Below, piece after piece: positions 1 to 6,667 of a stretch of 8,495 nt of DNA; position 1 is the stretch's first letter; each line of letters starts with the position of its first letter. Location: NCBI GenBank assembly GCA_002707085.1, contig PALY01000045.1, positions 7,776 to 16,270 on the forward strand. The letters run 5' to 3'. The DNA is from Deltaproteobacteria bacterium (lineage in GTDB: Bacteria > Myxococcota_A > UBA796). The notes under the pieces are model-generated. The model ran no database searches, was not told the origin of the DNA, and saw only the letters and a list, made by a program, of their open reading frames with translations. Made by a program: the position numbers and the translations under genes.

Positions 1-1
1 C

Positions 2-637
2 ATCGTTGTTGCGTACAACAGAGATGGGTCAAGATACACAGAAGCGAGGATCGTCAACTCCAATGGAAACACAACAAACGTGATTCCTCTGGACATCGAC
101 GATTCTGATTTCTACTTGTGTGACGTAGACGATGCAGAGCCATCCGAGCCCAAAGTCTTGGGCCAGCTTCAATCTAATGATGCAGGCGTGTATGCAGGGC
201 TTCTCGACAATGGACAGCTGTTGGCATTCAACGCAAATGGTGGGTCCAGCCGCAACCTCCCGGACTTTAATGCGCAAGGACTCGTTCAGTACGATGGCGA
301 ACTGTGGGTATCGGGAACCGTACAAGACAGGCCCGTGGTCGGAAGAATCCAGCCCAGTGGAAACGTGGAAGAAGTACGCCAATGGACGGCCAGCGAGCGA
401 GCAGCCTTTAATCTTATCGGTTCAGTCGATATTCTCGATCAGCGATACCAACCGTCAGAACCCGACGCTTGGCAAAACCCAGTCACCGCCATTGGTACCT
501 GGCCCTTTATTTCACCCTATCCTTTAGACGTGTATGCCATACGAACCACTGGATGGTTGGTGGCAGGCCCCAGCTTTGAATCTACGATGACGCGAACCGC
601 AGTGGCATTCGGGCCAGTAGGAATGACGGTACCATGA
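2..637 (+). CDS. 3' part of an unrecognised, probably beta-rich protein
   Basis: The frame is open from the first complete codon of the window, so the start lies upstream and 211 residues are visible. The first GTG, at position 80, is internal because the frame continues through it, so I do not treat it as the start. I do not recognise the family. The visible part is rich in short strands separated by Gly/Asn/Asp turns (for example LLDNGQLLAFNANGG and ELWVSGTVQDRPVVGRIQPSG), a pattern reminiscent of beta-propeller or other repeated beta-sheet proteins. An acidic stretch (IDDSDFYLCDVDDAEPSEP) lies about 30-50 residues into the visible part. No membrane helix is seen. The TGA stop overlaps the ATG of the downstream porin-like gene (ATGA, 634-637), which implies co-transcription and translational coupling. 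Because the neighbour is an outer-membrane protein, an exported role is possible but is inference only. Confidence 0.7.
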   Translation: MVVAYNRDGSRYTEARIVNSNGNTTNVIPLDIDDSDFYLCDVDDAEPSEPKVLGQLQSNDAGVYAGLLDNGQLLAFNANGGSSRNLPDFNAQGLVQYDGELWVSGTVQDRPVVGRIQPSGNVEEVRQWTASERAAFNLIGSVDILDQRYQPSEPDAWQNPVTAIGTWPFISPYPLDVYAIRTTGWLVAGPSFESTMTRTAVAFGPVGMTVP

Positions 638-1764
638 TGCAAATCTTGCCTATTCTGTGTTCGTTATTTAGCGCGCCCGCACACGCTGAGCCCACCGCAT
701 TGATGCGAAGTCATGGGTACGTGTCACCCGAGTTTCGTGCCATTTTTCGCCCAGACGCAAAGCCCATCGATCAACAAAGAATCGGAATGGACAAAAGCAA
801 AGCGGGCCTGATCTTAGATGGACGTGTCAGTCCTCCATGGACATTTCGTGTCCACTTTGTTTTGGGCGGAGACACATTCGGTGCCATCACCACAGCTTCA
901 CCTGTTGATGTGGACAACAATGGAACAACGGATGCGATTTATACGGAAACCGCTCCAGCCATTTCGAGCATGGTGGTCGAATCTACAGTGACCTATCGGC
1001 CCGTCGATGCATTCAATCTTCGATTGGGCCAAATGCGGATACCGTTCACTTCACAAGCACAAAGCCCCAATACGGATTTGATGTTTCCTGAACGAGCCGG
1101 ACCCAACGAGGTATTCCTTCGTGGCTCAGATCTTGGTGTCCTCGCCGAAACCAACCTTTGGGATGAACGCGTCCTGGGTTCTATCGGTACATTCAATGGC
1201 GCAAATGCAGGGCTATACGGAAACACCCACGGCGTGTTGTACACAGCCCGCATCGATCTCAACCCGCTGGGTTCATTTGGCTTTTCGGAAACATCTGAAT
1301 GGGCTGGACCCTTTCGATTTGGTGTTGGAAGCGGAATCATCTACAACCCATATACGGCCTATGATTCGGCTGGCTACCCAACAGTGAGCATCGCTGACTC
1401 ACGCCTGAGCGCTTCCGGTCGGATCGCATTTTATGGTCTATATGTTGTCGGGGAATACCTGTACCGACAAGAACTCGACAGCCAATCAAGTCGACCAGAC
1501 AAAGCCACAGGCTGGTATGGTCAAGCGGGTTGGCATCTACCCAAAGGGTTTGAGCCGATGTTCCGGATGGGTGAAACCACCAACGACCAGGGCTTCGATC
1601 CTCGAAAGACTGTCTGGTTGGATGCTGGCCTAAACATCTACCCCGCAGCCAAGGCACGTAGATCCGATCAGGTAAAGCTCACGGTTCACTACCTAAGCGA
1701 AAACCGTATCGACGAAGGAGAACACGCCCAAGGCGTCTCCTCTCGGGTGCAAGTACGCTGGTAG
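634..1764 (+). CDS. Outer-membrane porin-like beta-barrel protein (phosphate-selective porin O/P-like)
   Basis: This 376-residue protein begins with a short hydrophobic leader and a probable signal peptidase I site, AHA|EP, after residue 18. The mature part has the alternating polar/hydrophobic strands and aromatic girdle residues of an outer-membrane beta barrel, and it ends in an aromatic residue (RVQVRW), as many barrel substrates of the BAM machinery do. Residues about 120-192 (TYRPVDAFNLRLGQMRIPF, then PERAG, a GSDLGV stretch and GTFNGAN) resemble the pattern of the phosphate-selective porin O/P family, in which an RLGQ-x-PF strand is followed by an RDxGV stretch and a FNG turn. That family supports a role in diffusion of small, often anionic, solutes, but the substrate cannot be read from the sequence. 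An Asp/Asn-rich loop, DVDNNGTTD, at residues 92-100 looks like a calcium-binding loop and may face outside. ATG 634 is followed directly by a second ATG (637), and either could start. The leader lacks the usual positive charges, which leaves some doubt about the start. The gene overlaps the upstream gene by 4 nt. Confidence 0.65.
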   Translation: MMQILPILCSLFSAPAHAEPTALMRSHGYVSPEFRAIFRPDAKPIDQQRIGMDKSKAGLILDGRVSPPWTFRVHFVLGGDTFGAITTASPVDVDNNGTTDAIYTETAPAISSMVVESTVTYRPVDAFNLRLGQMRIPFTSQAQSPNTDLMFPERAGPNEVFLRGSDLGVLAETNLWDERVLGSIGTFNGANAGLYGNTHGVLYTARIDLNPLGSFGFSETSEWAGPFRFGVGSGIIYNPYTAYDSAGYPTVSIADSRLSASGRIAFYGLYVVGEYLYRQELDSQSSRPDKATGWYGQAGWHLPKGFEPMFRMGETTNDQGFDPRKTVWLDAGLNIYPAAKARRSDQVKLTVHYLSENRIDEGEHAQGVSSRVQVRW

Positions 1765-1806
1765 CGCCCAATCAGTTTGTGGATGAAGACTGACTCGATT
1801 GGGTGC
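1764..1806. terminator. Imperfect inverted repeat between convergent genes, possible bidirectional terminator
   Basis: GCGCCCAATC (1764-1773) pairs with GATTGGGTGC (1797-1806) over 10 positions with one G-U wobble, enclosing a 23-nt loop. It starts at the last base of the porin-like gene's stop codon and extends into the 3' end of the convergent lipoprotein gene. The position suits transcription termination in both directions. However, neither flank has a clear U-tract and the loop is long, so an intrinsic terminator is only a possibility. Confidence 0.35.
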
Positions 1807-2290
1807 CAATGGTCCGTTGAGCAGCATCAGTTCCAACCATCTTTACGCCCGCAAAGCTTTGCTTCTGCTGCGAGCGGCATGTCTCATCTCCGATGTCATC
1901 AATTTCTTTGTAGTCGGAACTTCCAGAGAGGTCTTTACCGTCTAAAGTCGCTTCGATTTCCAATGTCCACTCAAGAACATTGCCGCCCACAAGTTCACCG
2001 TATGTTGCTTCTACGGTAAATCCATCGCCATCCACGATACCCACCAACTCTTGTTCGCCATTGGTGAGTACCAATGCTCCACCGGAAGTGGTGTAGATGT
2101 CGATCCATTCATACCGATCGCCAGAGTAAAGACTCTCGTCTTCATCTTCATCTTCACAATTTGTGGCCGTTTGAACGGAACTTCGATCCCATTGAAATAG
2201 CCAAGTACCATCAAAGGCACCGGTACAACCCGTCAAAGGCAGCAAGCCAAGTCCGGTCAAAGTCAAAAGTAAACGGGGTGAAATACGCAT
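1772..2290 (-). CDS. Small outer-membrane lipoprotein, function unknown
   Basis: This 172-residue protein has a classical lipoprotein signal peptide: MRISPRLLL, a hydrophobic core, and the lipobox LTGC with the lipidated cysteine at position 22. Residue +2 is Thr rather than Asp, so there is no inner-membrane retention signal of the E. coli type. The start is well supported: a GGAGG Shine-Dalgarno sequence (complement of 2298-2302) sits 7 nt before ATG 2290. The mature part opens with GAFDGTWLFQW, a lipocalin-like opening strand. Further beta-strand-like segments (GALVLTNGEQELVGIVDGDG, GNVLEWTLEIEATLDGKDLSGS) suggest a small beta barrel or sandwich. Cys45 and Cys138 could form a disulfide. 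An acidic run, CEDEDEDES, at residues 45-53 is encoded by a short DNA repeat, and the C-terminus is a Ser/Gln/Thr-rich tail. It is transcribed divergently from the symporter operon and converges on the porin-like gene. I do not recognise a named family. Confidence 0.75.
   Translation of the reverse strand: MRISPRLLLTLTGLGLLPLTGCTGAFDGTWLFQWDRSSVQTATNCEDEDEDESLYSGDRYEWIDIYTTSGGALVLTNGEQELVGIVDGDGFTVEATYGELVGGNVLEWTLEIEATLDGKDLSGSSDYKEIDDIGDETCRSQQKQSFAGVKMVGTDAAQRTIGTQSSQSSSTN
2139..2156. repeat. Three tandem copies of the hexamer TCTTCA
   Basis: Three perfect copies of TCTTCA lie inside the lipoprotein gene. On the coding strand they read as alternating Glu and Asp codons, giving the acidic run near residues 46-51. 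Because the unit is 6 nt, copy-number change would lengthen or shorten the run without shifting the frame. Confidence 0.8.
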
Positions 2291-2418
2291 GAAAGAACCT
2301 CCAACGAGCCAAAGGTATACCCATCCAGAGCGCATCGTCGATGTTTCATTAGTCAAGAAGTGGTAGCGTTTCTCTCCAAAACTATTTTCACTTGACCCCA
2401 TTGACTCGCGAGTTCGGC
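2291..2418. promoter_or_regulatory. Divergent intergenic region between lipoprotein gene and symporter operon
   Basis: These 128 nt separate two divergent genes and should hold both promoters. They contain the strong Shine-Dalgarno sequence of the lipoprotein gene (2298-2302). On the - strand a TTGACT hexamer (complement of 2351-2356) looks like a -35 box, but no good -10 box lies 16-18 nt from it. On the + strand TTGAC occurs twice (2392 and 2401), very close to the symporter start, and a TATTTT (2383-2388) has no convincing -35 partner. ACTCGCGAGT at 2404-2413 is a perfect 10-nt palindrome just before the symporter ATG. I therefore infer promoters here from the gene layout without being able to place them. 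Confidence 0.5.
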
Positions 2419-4047
2419 ATGCAGCTATACACAAAAATCCTGATCGGTATGTTCATCGGAGTGGTTCTGGGACTTCTTATCGGACCGAATTCATCGATTC
2501 TTCCACAAGACTCTGTGCGCTTATCTTCAGGCGTCACAGTGTATGAAGCCCAAAACGGCACGGTTACCAACAATTTCAAAGGCATAAAGACGGCCAAAAT
2601 TATCAAAGAAGACGGTGACTGGATTGAAATTGGATTCCAACTTTCTGCAGCGGACCAACTGCGACTAAAATCGGGAGGTGTGACCCTTAGCGACAAAAGC
2701 GGGAACCCCATCGAACCCGGCACAACCGTTGAAGCATGGGTCAAGGACGAACAACCGGATGTCCGCCGCTATGCCGGCATCGGTCAAATACTGGTCGACA
2801 ATACGGAATGGTTGGGACAACTGTTTCTCGCCATGATCAAAATGGTGGTTGTACCGCTGGTCTTCTTTTCCCTTGTGGTGGGTATTGCATCCCTCGGAGA
2901 TGTCCGAAAACTGGGTCGCATGGGTGGACGCACTCTTGGGTTCTTCATGATGACAACGGTTGTGGCACTCTCCATTGGCGTGGGCCTCGCCAACCTCATC
3001 AAGCCTGGGAAAATGCTCTCCGATAAGGACCGAGACAATCTACTGGCCAGCTACTCGGACGGTGCCAGTAGCAGCGTTGCAAATGCAGCAGAGGCGCCAT
3101 CTTTTCTGGATCAAATTGTATCCATTGTACCCAGCAACCCCATTGGCGCCTTGGCCGGTGGTGACATGCTGCAGGTCATCTTTTTCGCAATGATGTTGGG
3201 CATCGCCCTGACATTCCTCAAAGACGACCGAGCGGATCTGGTTGTAGACGTGTTTGATCGCCTCAATGACGCAATGGTCATGCTGGTTCATATCGCCATG
3301 AAACTGGCCCCCATTGGTGTGGGTGCATTGCTATTCAAAGTCGTAGGCAACACAGGCTTGAGCGTATTGACGGCTCTTGGCGTCTACGCGCTTGTTGTAT
3401 TGGCCGGACTGCTCTCCCACATGTTCTTCACCTATGGACTCGCCGTTAAGTTTGGAACCAACCTGTCTTTCTTGCCATTCCTTGGTGCCATCAAAGAAGC
3501 ATTGGTGATGGCATTCTCTACATCGAGTTCCTCCGCTACACTCCCTGTGACCAAAGGCTGTTGCGAAGACAACCTCAACGTCAGTGCTGAGACCACATCC
3601 TTTGTCTTGCCTTTAGGGGCTACCGTCAACATGGATGGAACGGCGCTTTATCAAGGCGTCGCGGCCATCTTCATCGCACAGATTTACGGCATGGACCTAT
3701 CGATGGGCGATCAAGTGACCATCGTCGTATCGGCGACACTGGCAAGTGTGGGTGCCGCTGGCGTGCCAGGGGCTGGCATGATCACATTGGCCATGGTGTT
3801 GACCGCCATTGGTGTACCGACTGAAGGCTTGGCCTTGATTCTCGGAGTCGACCGAATCCTAGACATGTTCCGAACCGCCACCAACGTCGTTGGAGACTCC
3901 ACAGCAACTGTGCTGATGGCCCATTTAGAGGGTGAATCTCTGAAGGTCATGTCCGATGCGGAAGATGCTTCCGATCCCACGAAAGGTTTTGAAGGTAGAT
4001 TAGATCACGGACAACAATCTGTTCAGGCCGAAAATGACCCGCAGTGA
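2419..4047 (+). CDS. Acidic amino acid/dicarboxylate:cation symporter (DAACS family)
   Basis: This 542-residue inner-membrane secondary transporter of the glutamate/aspartate and C4-dicarboxylate family moves substrate inward with Na+ or H+. The family hallmarks are all present: the serine-rich hairpin STSSSSATLP (residues 367-376), the sodium-site motif NMDGTALY (404-411), hairpin 2 with VPGAG (449-453), and the substrate helix LGVDRILDMFRTATNVVGD. By alignment to archaeal GltPh, Asp482, Arg485, Asn489 and Asp493 match D394, R397, N401 and D405. Having both the amino-group-binding Asp and the carboxylate-binding Arg favours glutamate/aspartate over C4 dicarboxylates, since DctA has Ser at the Asp position. 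Residues about 30-118 form an unusual insertion between helices 1 and 2, predicted to face the periplasm. I chose ATG 2419 (MQLYTKILIG) because it puts the family's usual N-terminus first. A TTG at 2392 would add nine residues, and neither start has a good Shine-Dalgarno. It is the first gene of a tight operon, and its TGA overlaps the next start. Confidence 0.9.
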   Translation: MQLYTKILIGMFIGVVLGLLIGPNSSILPQDSVRLSSGVTVYEAQNGTVTNNFKGIKTAKIIKEDGDWIEIGFQLSAADQLRLKSGGVTLSDKSGNPIEPGTTVEAWVKDEQPDVRRYAGIGQILVDNTEWLGQLFLAMIKMVVVPLVFFSLVVGIASLGDVRKLGRMGGRTLGFFMMTTVVALSIGVGLANLIKPGKMLSDKDRDNLLASYSDGASSSVANAAEAPSFLDQIVSIVPSNPIGALAGGDMLQVIFFAMMLGIALTFLKDDRADLVVDVFDRLNDAMVMLVHIAMKLAPIGVGALLFKVVGNTGLSVLTALGVYALVVLAGLLSHMFFTYGLAVKFGTNLSFLPFLGAIKEALVMAFSTSSSSATLPVTKGCCEDNLNVSAETTSFVLPLGATVNMDGTALYQGVAAIFIAQIYGMDLSMGDQVTIVVSATLASVGAAGVPGAGMITLAMVLTAIGVPTEGLALILGVDRILDMFRTATNVVGDSTATVLMAHLEGESLKVMSDAEDASDPTKGFEGRLDHGQQSVQAENDPQ

Positions 4048-5366
4048 AAAGTATGAAGCGCGACACCCAAAGTTTCTACAACCGAATATTTTCATGGAGT
4101 GACAGACATCTTTCTTCAGAAGTGAAGGGAGATCCTGATCGACACCTACGCGTACAAATCGGTTTATTTACGACCTTTTTCGGAGCCGTGGTTGGTTGGG
4201 GACTGATCGCTTTTGCCGTACCTCTGTCTGAAGATCCAACGACCCTATACCCATACGTAGTAGGCCTGTTCCTCAGTTGTCTGTGTGGCCTTTCCATTAT
4301 CAAAAGCAAGTCTGCAACACTGGGTCTTGAAGGCATCACCATACTCGTCGCTGGGATGTCCATCCTATCGACATACAACTCCGGTGGCTTCAACAATGCA
4401 GCCATCACATTATTTCCAATCATCCCCGTCTATTTGGCTACATTCACCCGACCTCGAATGTTGGTCATTGGCACCGTAATCGCCATTTTATCGCTGTTCG
4501 TATTTTGGTATCTACACCTCATTGGTCACACCTTTCCAGTCATTGTGGAACAAACCCCAGCCTTGTGGTTTTTGGTCACATCGTGGGCGGTGCTGAACGC
4601 TGCTGGTCTGGCCTTTTTTACGCAAAGCCGCTTTCGTAAAGCATTTGCCATCTACCAACAGGAAATCGAACGAAGAACCAAGGTTGAACAAAGTTTACGC
4701 CATACTCAGCAGCAACTACGGCTGGCAAAAGGGGTGGCAGAGGCCGGGTCTCTGGCCAAAGGGACCTTCTTGGCACAGGTCAGTCACGAGATTCGGAACC
4801 CTCTCACGGCCATCATGGGGACCATCGACCTCCTTGAGTTGCCGGCGGAGCCTGCAGTTCGAGAAGCCAGAATCGACATACTCCGGCGATCTGCCACATC
4901 GCTACTGGAGCTTGTTGACGACGTGTTGGACTATTCGAAGATGGAGGCAGATCGAATCGAAATCAACCCCAAAGCAATCGACCCTGCCTTGCTCATCGAG
5001 GAAATTGAACGAAGCTACCGCCCGCAAGCAGTAGAAAAAAACTTGGACCTGTTGCTGGAGATCGATCCTGAAATCCCCTCTGAGGTCATCGGCGATCCAC
5101 TTCGAATCCGTCAGGTATTGGTCAACCTCATCAGCAATGCATTGAAATTCACGCCCGAAGGTTCCATTACTCTCGAACTGTGGAAGCATACGTTGGATGA
5201 CGGTCGCGAAGGCATTGTTTTCGGTGTAGAAGATACCGGCATCGGGATCCCGGAAGATGCACATTCGCAGATCTTTGAGCCCTATGGGCAAGCCGAACGA
5301 AGTACGACGGAGAAGTATGGAGGCACTGGGCTGGGCTTCCCATTTGTTCTCGCCTGGTCAGTCTGA
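4044..5366 (+). CDS. Hybrid sensor histidine kinase, N-terminal part (frameshifted before its receiver domain)
   Basis: The fragment encodes a membrane sensor kinase that would autophosphorylate on histidine and pass phosphate to its receiver domain. About six membrane helices occupy residues 35-192 with only short loops, so the sensor is the membrane domain itself. A short helical linker follows (about 195-235). The H-box FLAQVSHEIRNPLTAIMG has the phospho-accepting His248. The ATPase domain shows the N-box (NLISNALKF, 361-369), G1 (DTGIGI, 397-402), F-box (IFEPYGQ, 410-416) and the start of G2 (GGTGLG, 426-431). After G2 the frame is wrong (FPFVLAWSV) and stops at TGA 5364-5366. The correct continuation lies in the -1 frame and leads into the receiver. 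As read, the product lacks the end of the ATPase fold and is probably inactive. The start is GTG 4044, which overlaps the symporter stop (GTGA). ATG 4053, three codons later, is an equal alternative, and neither has a clear Shine-Dalgarno. Overlap with the transporter suggests a shared role in solute sensing, which is inference. Confidence 0.85.
   Translation: MKSMKRDTQSFYNRIFSWSDRHLSSEVKGDPDRHLRVQIGLFTTFFGAVVGWGLIAFAVPLSEDPTTLYPYVVGLFLSCLCGLSIIKSKSATLGLEGITILVAGMSILSTYNSGGFNNAAITLFPIIPVYLATFTRPRMLVIGTVIAILSLFVFWYLHLIGHTFPVIVEQTPALWFLVTSWAVLNAAGLAFFTQSRFRKAFAIYQQEIERRTKVEQSLRHTQQQLRLAKGVAEAGSLAKGTFLAQVSHEIRNPLTAIMGTIDLLELPAEPAVREARIDILRRSATSLLELVDDVLDYSKMEADRIEINPKAIDPALLIEEIERSYRPQAVEKNLDLLLEIDPEIPSEVIGDPLRIRQVLVNLISNALKFTPEGSITLELWKHTLDDGREGIVFGVEDTGIGIPEDAHSQIFEPYGQAERSTTEKYGGTGLGFPFVLAWSV
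5333..5335 (+). other. Apparent single-base deletion in a GGG tract (frameshift in kinase G2 box)
   Basis: Reading through with one extra G at this tract turns the local translation into GTGLGLPICSRLVSLMGGQ, the textbook end of a histidine kinase ATPase domain. It continues without loss into the receiver domain. Without it the frame runs into TGA 5364-5366. A missing base in a homopolymer fits a sequencing or assembly error or a recent mutation. The restored gene (4044-5884) would encode about 613 residues. Confidence 0.85.
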
Positions 5367-5884
5367 TGGGTGGCCAGTTTGGGTTTGAAACCACCGACGG
5401 AGTGGGCACTCGTTTTTGGTTTACTCTTCCGATTAATGCCAACGCAGGGACCAACCACCGACATCCCACTGATGCACCCATTTCCTCAGGTAGAACCCAT
5501 GTCTTGGTTGTCGAAGATGAACCACTCAATCGCCAAGTTGTGGGTGAGTTGCTGGAATCACTGGGCCACCAGGTTTCATTGGCATCCTGCGGTTCAGAAG
5601 GCGTCGCTGCTTACAAGAAAGACCAGCCAGACCTCGTCTTGATGGACATTCGAATGCCAGACATCAATGGAATGGAGGCAAGCCGCCTGATTCGAGCTTG
5701 GGAAGCAGAACAACAACTACCAAAAGTTCCCATTCTCGCCATGACTGCGGATGTGGAACTCCACCGAGTCGCCCACTACGGTGAAGTCGGTATGAACGAC
5801 TTGCTTGCCAAGCCCATCAATCGAGAAAAACTAGAGCAGGCGGTCCGTGGTTGGGCCATCCGCCACCACCGAACACCTGAATAA
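5366..5884 (+). CDS. Hybrid sensor histidine kinase, C-terminal part: end of ATPase domain plus receiver domain
   Basis: The open frame encodes 172 residues. Residues 1-22 (MGGQFGFETTDGVGTRFWFT) are the last beta strands of the kinase ATPase domain, so the ATG at 5366 is an internal codon of the original gene and not a true start. After a linker, residues 45-166 form a CheY-like receiver: acidic pair Glu50/Asp51 (VVEDEPLNRQ), phospho-acceptor Asp94 (LVLMDIRMPDINGMEA), Thr127 (AMTAD) and Lys149 (AKPI). All key residues are intact, which argues for recent or artefactual breakage. No output domain follows, as in hybrid kinases that pass phosphate on through a separate His-phosphotransfer protein and response regulator, neither of which is in this window. 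The overlap TGATG with the upstream fragment mimics translational coupling. If the break is real in the cell, a stand-alone receiver with a short extra N-terminus could still be made. Confidence 0.85.
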   Translation: MGGQFGFETTDGVGTRFWFTLPINANAGTNHRHPTDAPISSGRTHVLVVEDEPLNRQVVGELLESLGHQVSLASCGSEGVAAYKKDQPDLVLMDIRMPDINGMEASRLIRAWEAEQQLPKVPILAMTADVELHRVAHYGEVGMNDLLAKPINREKLEQAVRGWAIRHHRTPE

Positions 5885-5887
5885 ATC

Positions 5888-6667
5888 ATGTTTGATGCCC
5901 ATTGTCATTTGGAGAGAATGGCGGACGCAAATGAGGTGTGGCAGCGAGCGCGCAAAGCGGGTGTGCATGGAGTTTTGATTGCCGGGGTGAACGCGGAAGG
6001 CTGGAAGAAGCAAAATGAAATGCATGACGAAAACATCCATGTGGCCTGGGGACTACACCCGTGGTCGGTAGCCCATGCAACAGGAGAGCAGATTCAAGAG
6101 CAGATGGATCTTCTACAGAAAATGTTGGCCGACCCTCCCGTTCAACCAATTGCCCTCGGCGAAACTGGCATCGATCACAGTAAACGGGTTTCAAAAGAAT
6201 CTCGCGACATCCAAGCCACTGTATTTCGCCAACACATCCGGCTTTCCAAGCAATACAATTTACCATTGGTTCTCCACATTGTTCGGGCCCACGAGCAAGC
6301 CATCTCCATACTGAAAGACGAAGGACTGCCACCTGCAGGAGGAATGGTTCACAGTTTCAGCGGAAATGGCGTTGATGCGAAGCGATACATCAACATGGGC
6401 TTACACATTAGTTTCTCTGGCACTGTTACCGATGTGCGTCGAAAAAAGGTTCGGGAAGTCGCAAAAAACATCCCCATGGATCGGTTGCTGGTTGAAACCG
6501 ATGCGCCCGATCAAACCCCGATCACACGTCCCAGAGGTCCGAATGAACCCGCATTCCTCGTAGACGTGGTAAATGCCGTGGCCACTCTCCGAGAGGAAAC
6601 CTTCGAGACCGTGGCCAAACGAACCCTTAGGAATGCATGTCTACTGTTCAAACTGGAAATACCATGA
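5888..6667 (+). CDS. TatD-family metal-dependent hydrolase (DNase-like)
   Basis: This 259-residue protein, near the usual TatD length of about 260, belongs to the amidohydrolase-type TIM barrels with two divalent metals. Family members act as 3'-5' nucleases and some as D-amino-acyl-tRNA or other hydrolases, and they are cytoplasmic. The metal-binding set is complete: His5 and His7 (FDAHCH), Glu92 (LGETGID), His130 (LPLVLHIVRA), His155 (MVHSFSG) and Asp205 (LLVETDAP). GLHPW at residues 55-59 is also a TatD signature. The usual HSRDA is HIVRA here, a small departure that leaves the metal-binding His. ATG 5888 begins 3 nt after the kinase stop, and no strong Shine-Dalgarno precedes it. The TGA overlaps the next gene (ATGA). 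It could be TatD proper, YcfH or YjjV-like, and sequence alone does not separate these. Confidence 0.9.
   Translation: MFDAHCHLERMADANEVWQRARKAGVHGVLIAGVNAEGWKKQNEMHDENIHVAWGLHPWSVAHATGEQIQEQMDLLQKMLADPPVQPIALGETGIDHSKRVSKESRDIQATVFRQHIRLSKQYNLPLVLHIVRAHEQAISILKDEGLPPAGGMVHSFSGNGVDAKRYINMGLHISFSGTVTDVRRKKVREVAKNIPMDRLLVETDAPDQTPITRPRGPNEPAFLVDVVNAVATLREETFETVAKRTLRNACLLFKLEIP

Noticed and set aside
80..82. GTG at 80 as the true start of the first gene
   Set aside because: The same frame is open back to the window edge with a similar composition, and no ribosome site precedes the GTG. The gene is more simply cut by the window.
29..382. Open minus-strand frame opposite the first gene, and similar antisense frames elsewhere
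   Set aside because: These frames carry no recognisable motif or ribosome site, are low-complexity or Cys/Ser/Pro-rich shadows, and lie opposite genes with clear coding character.
2291..2434. N-terminal extension of the lipoprotein gene upstream of ATG 2290
   Set aside because: The frame is open further upstream on the - strand, but the lipoprotein signal peptide starts at ATG 2290 and a GGAGG sits 7 nt before it. An extension would bury the signal sequence.
5333..5366. Programmed -1 ribosomal frameshift joining kinase and receiver domains
   Set aside because: The change of frame is in the -1 direction, but the local sequence (CTGGGCTT) is not an X-XXY-YYZ slippery heptamer. The shift would also fall inside a conserved catalytic box, where programmed sites are not expected. 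A missing G is simpler.
5364..5368. TGATG overlap as evidence of two natural, translationally coupled genes (kinase and separate response regulator)
   Set aside because: The ATG codes for the Met in the SLMGG segment that belongs to the kinase ATPase domain, and the following 20 residues complete that domain. The overlap is therefore a chance product of the frameshift.
6637..6663. Upstream start for the tRNA dehydratase gene at 6637
   Set aside because: It would add nine residues lying inside the TatD coding sequence. ATG 6664 gives the operon's usual ATGA overlap and begins at the conserved helix.
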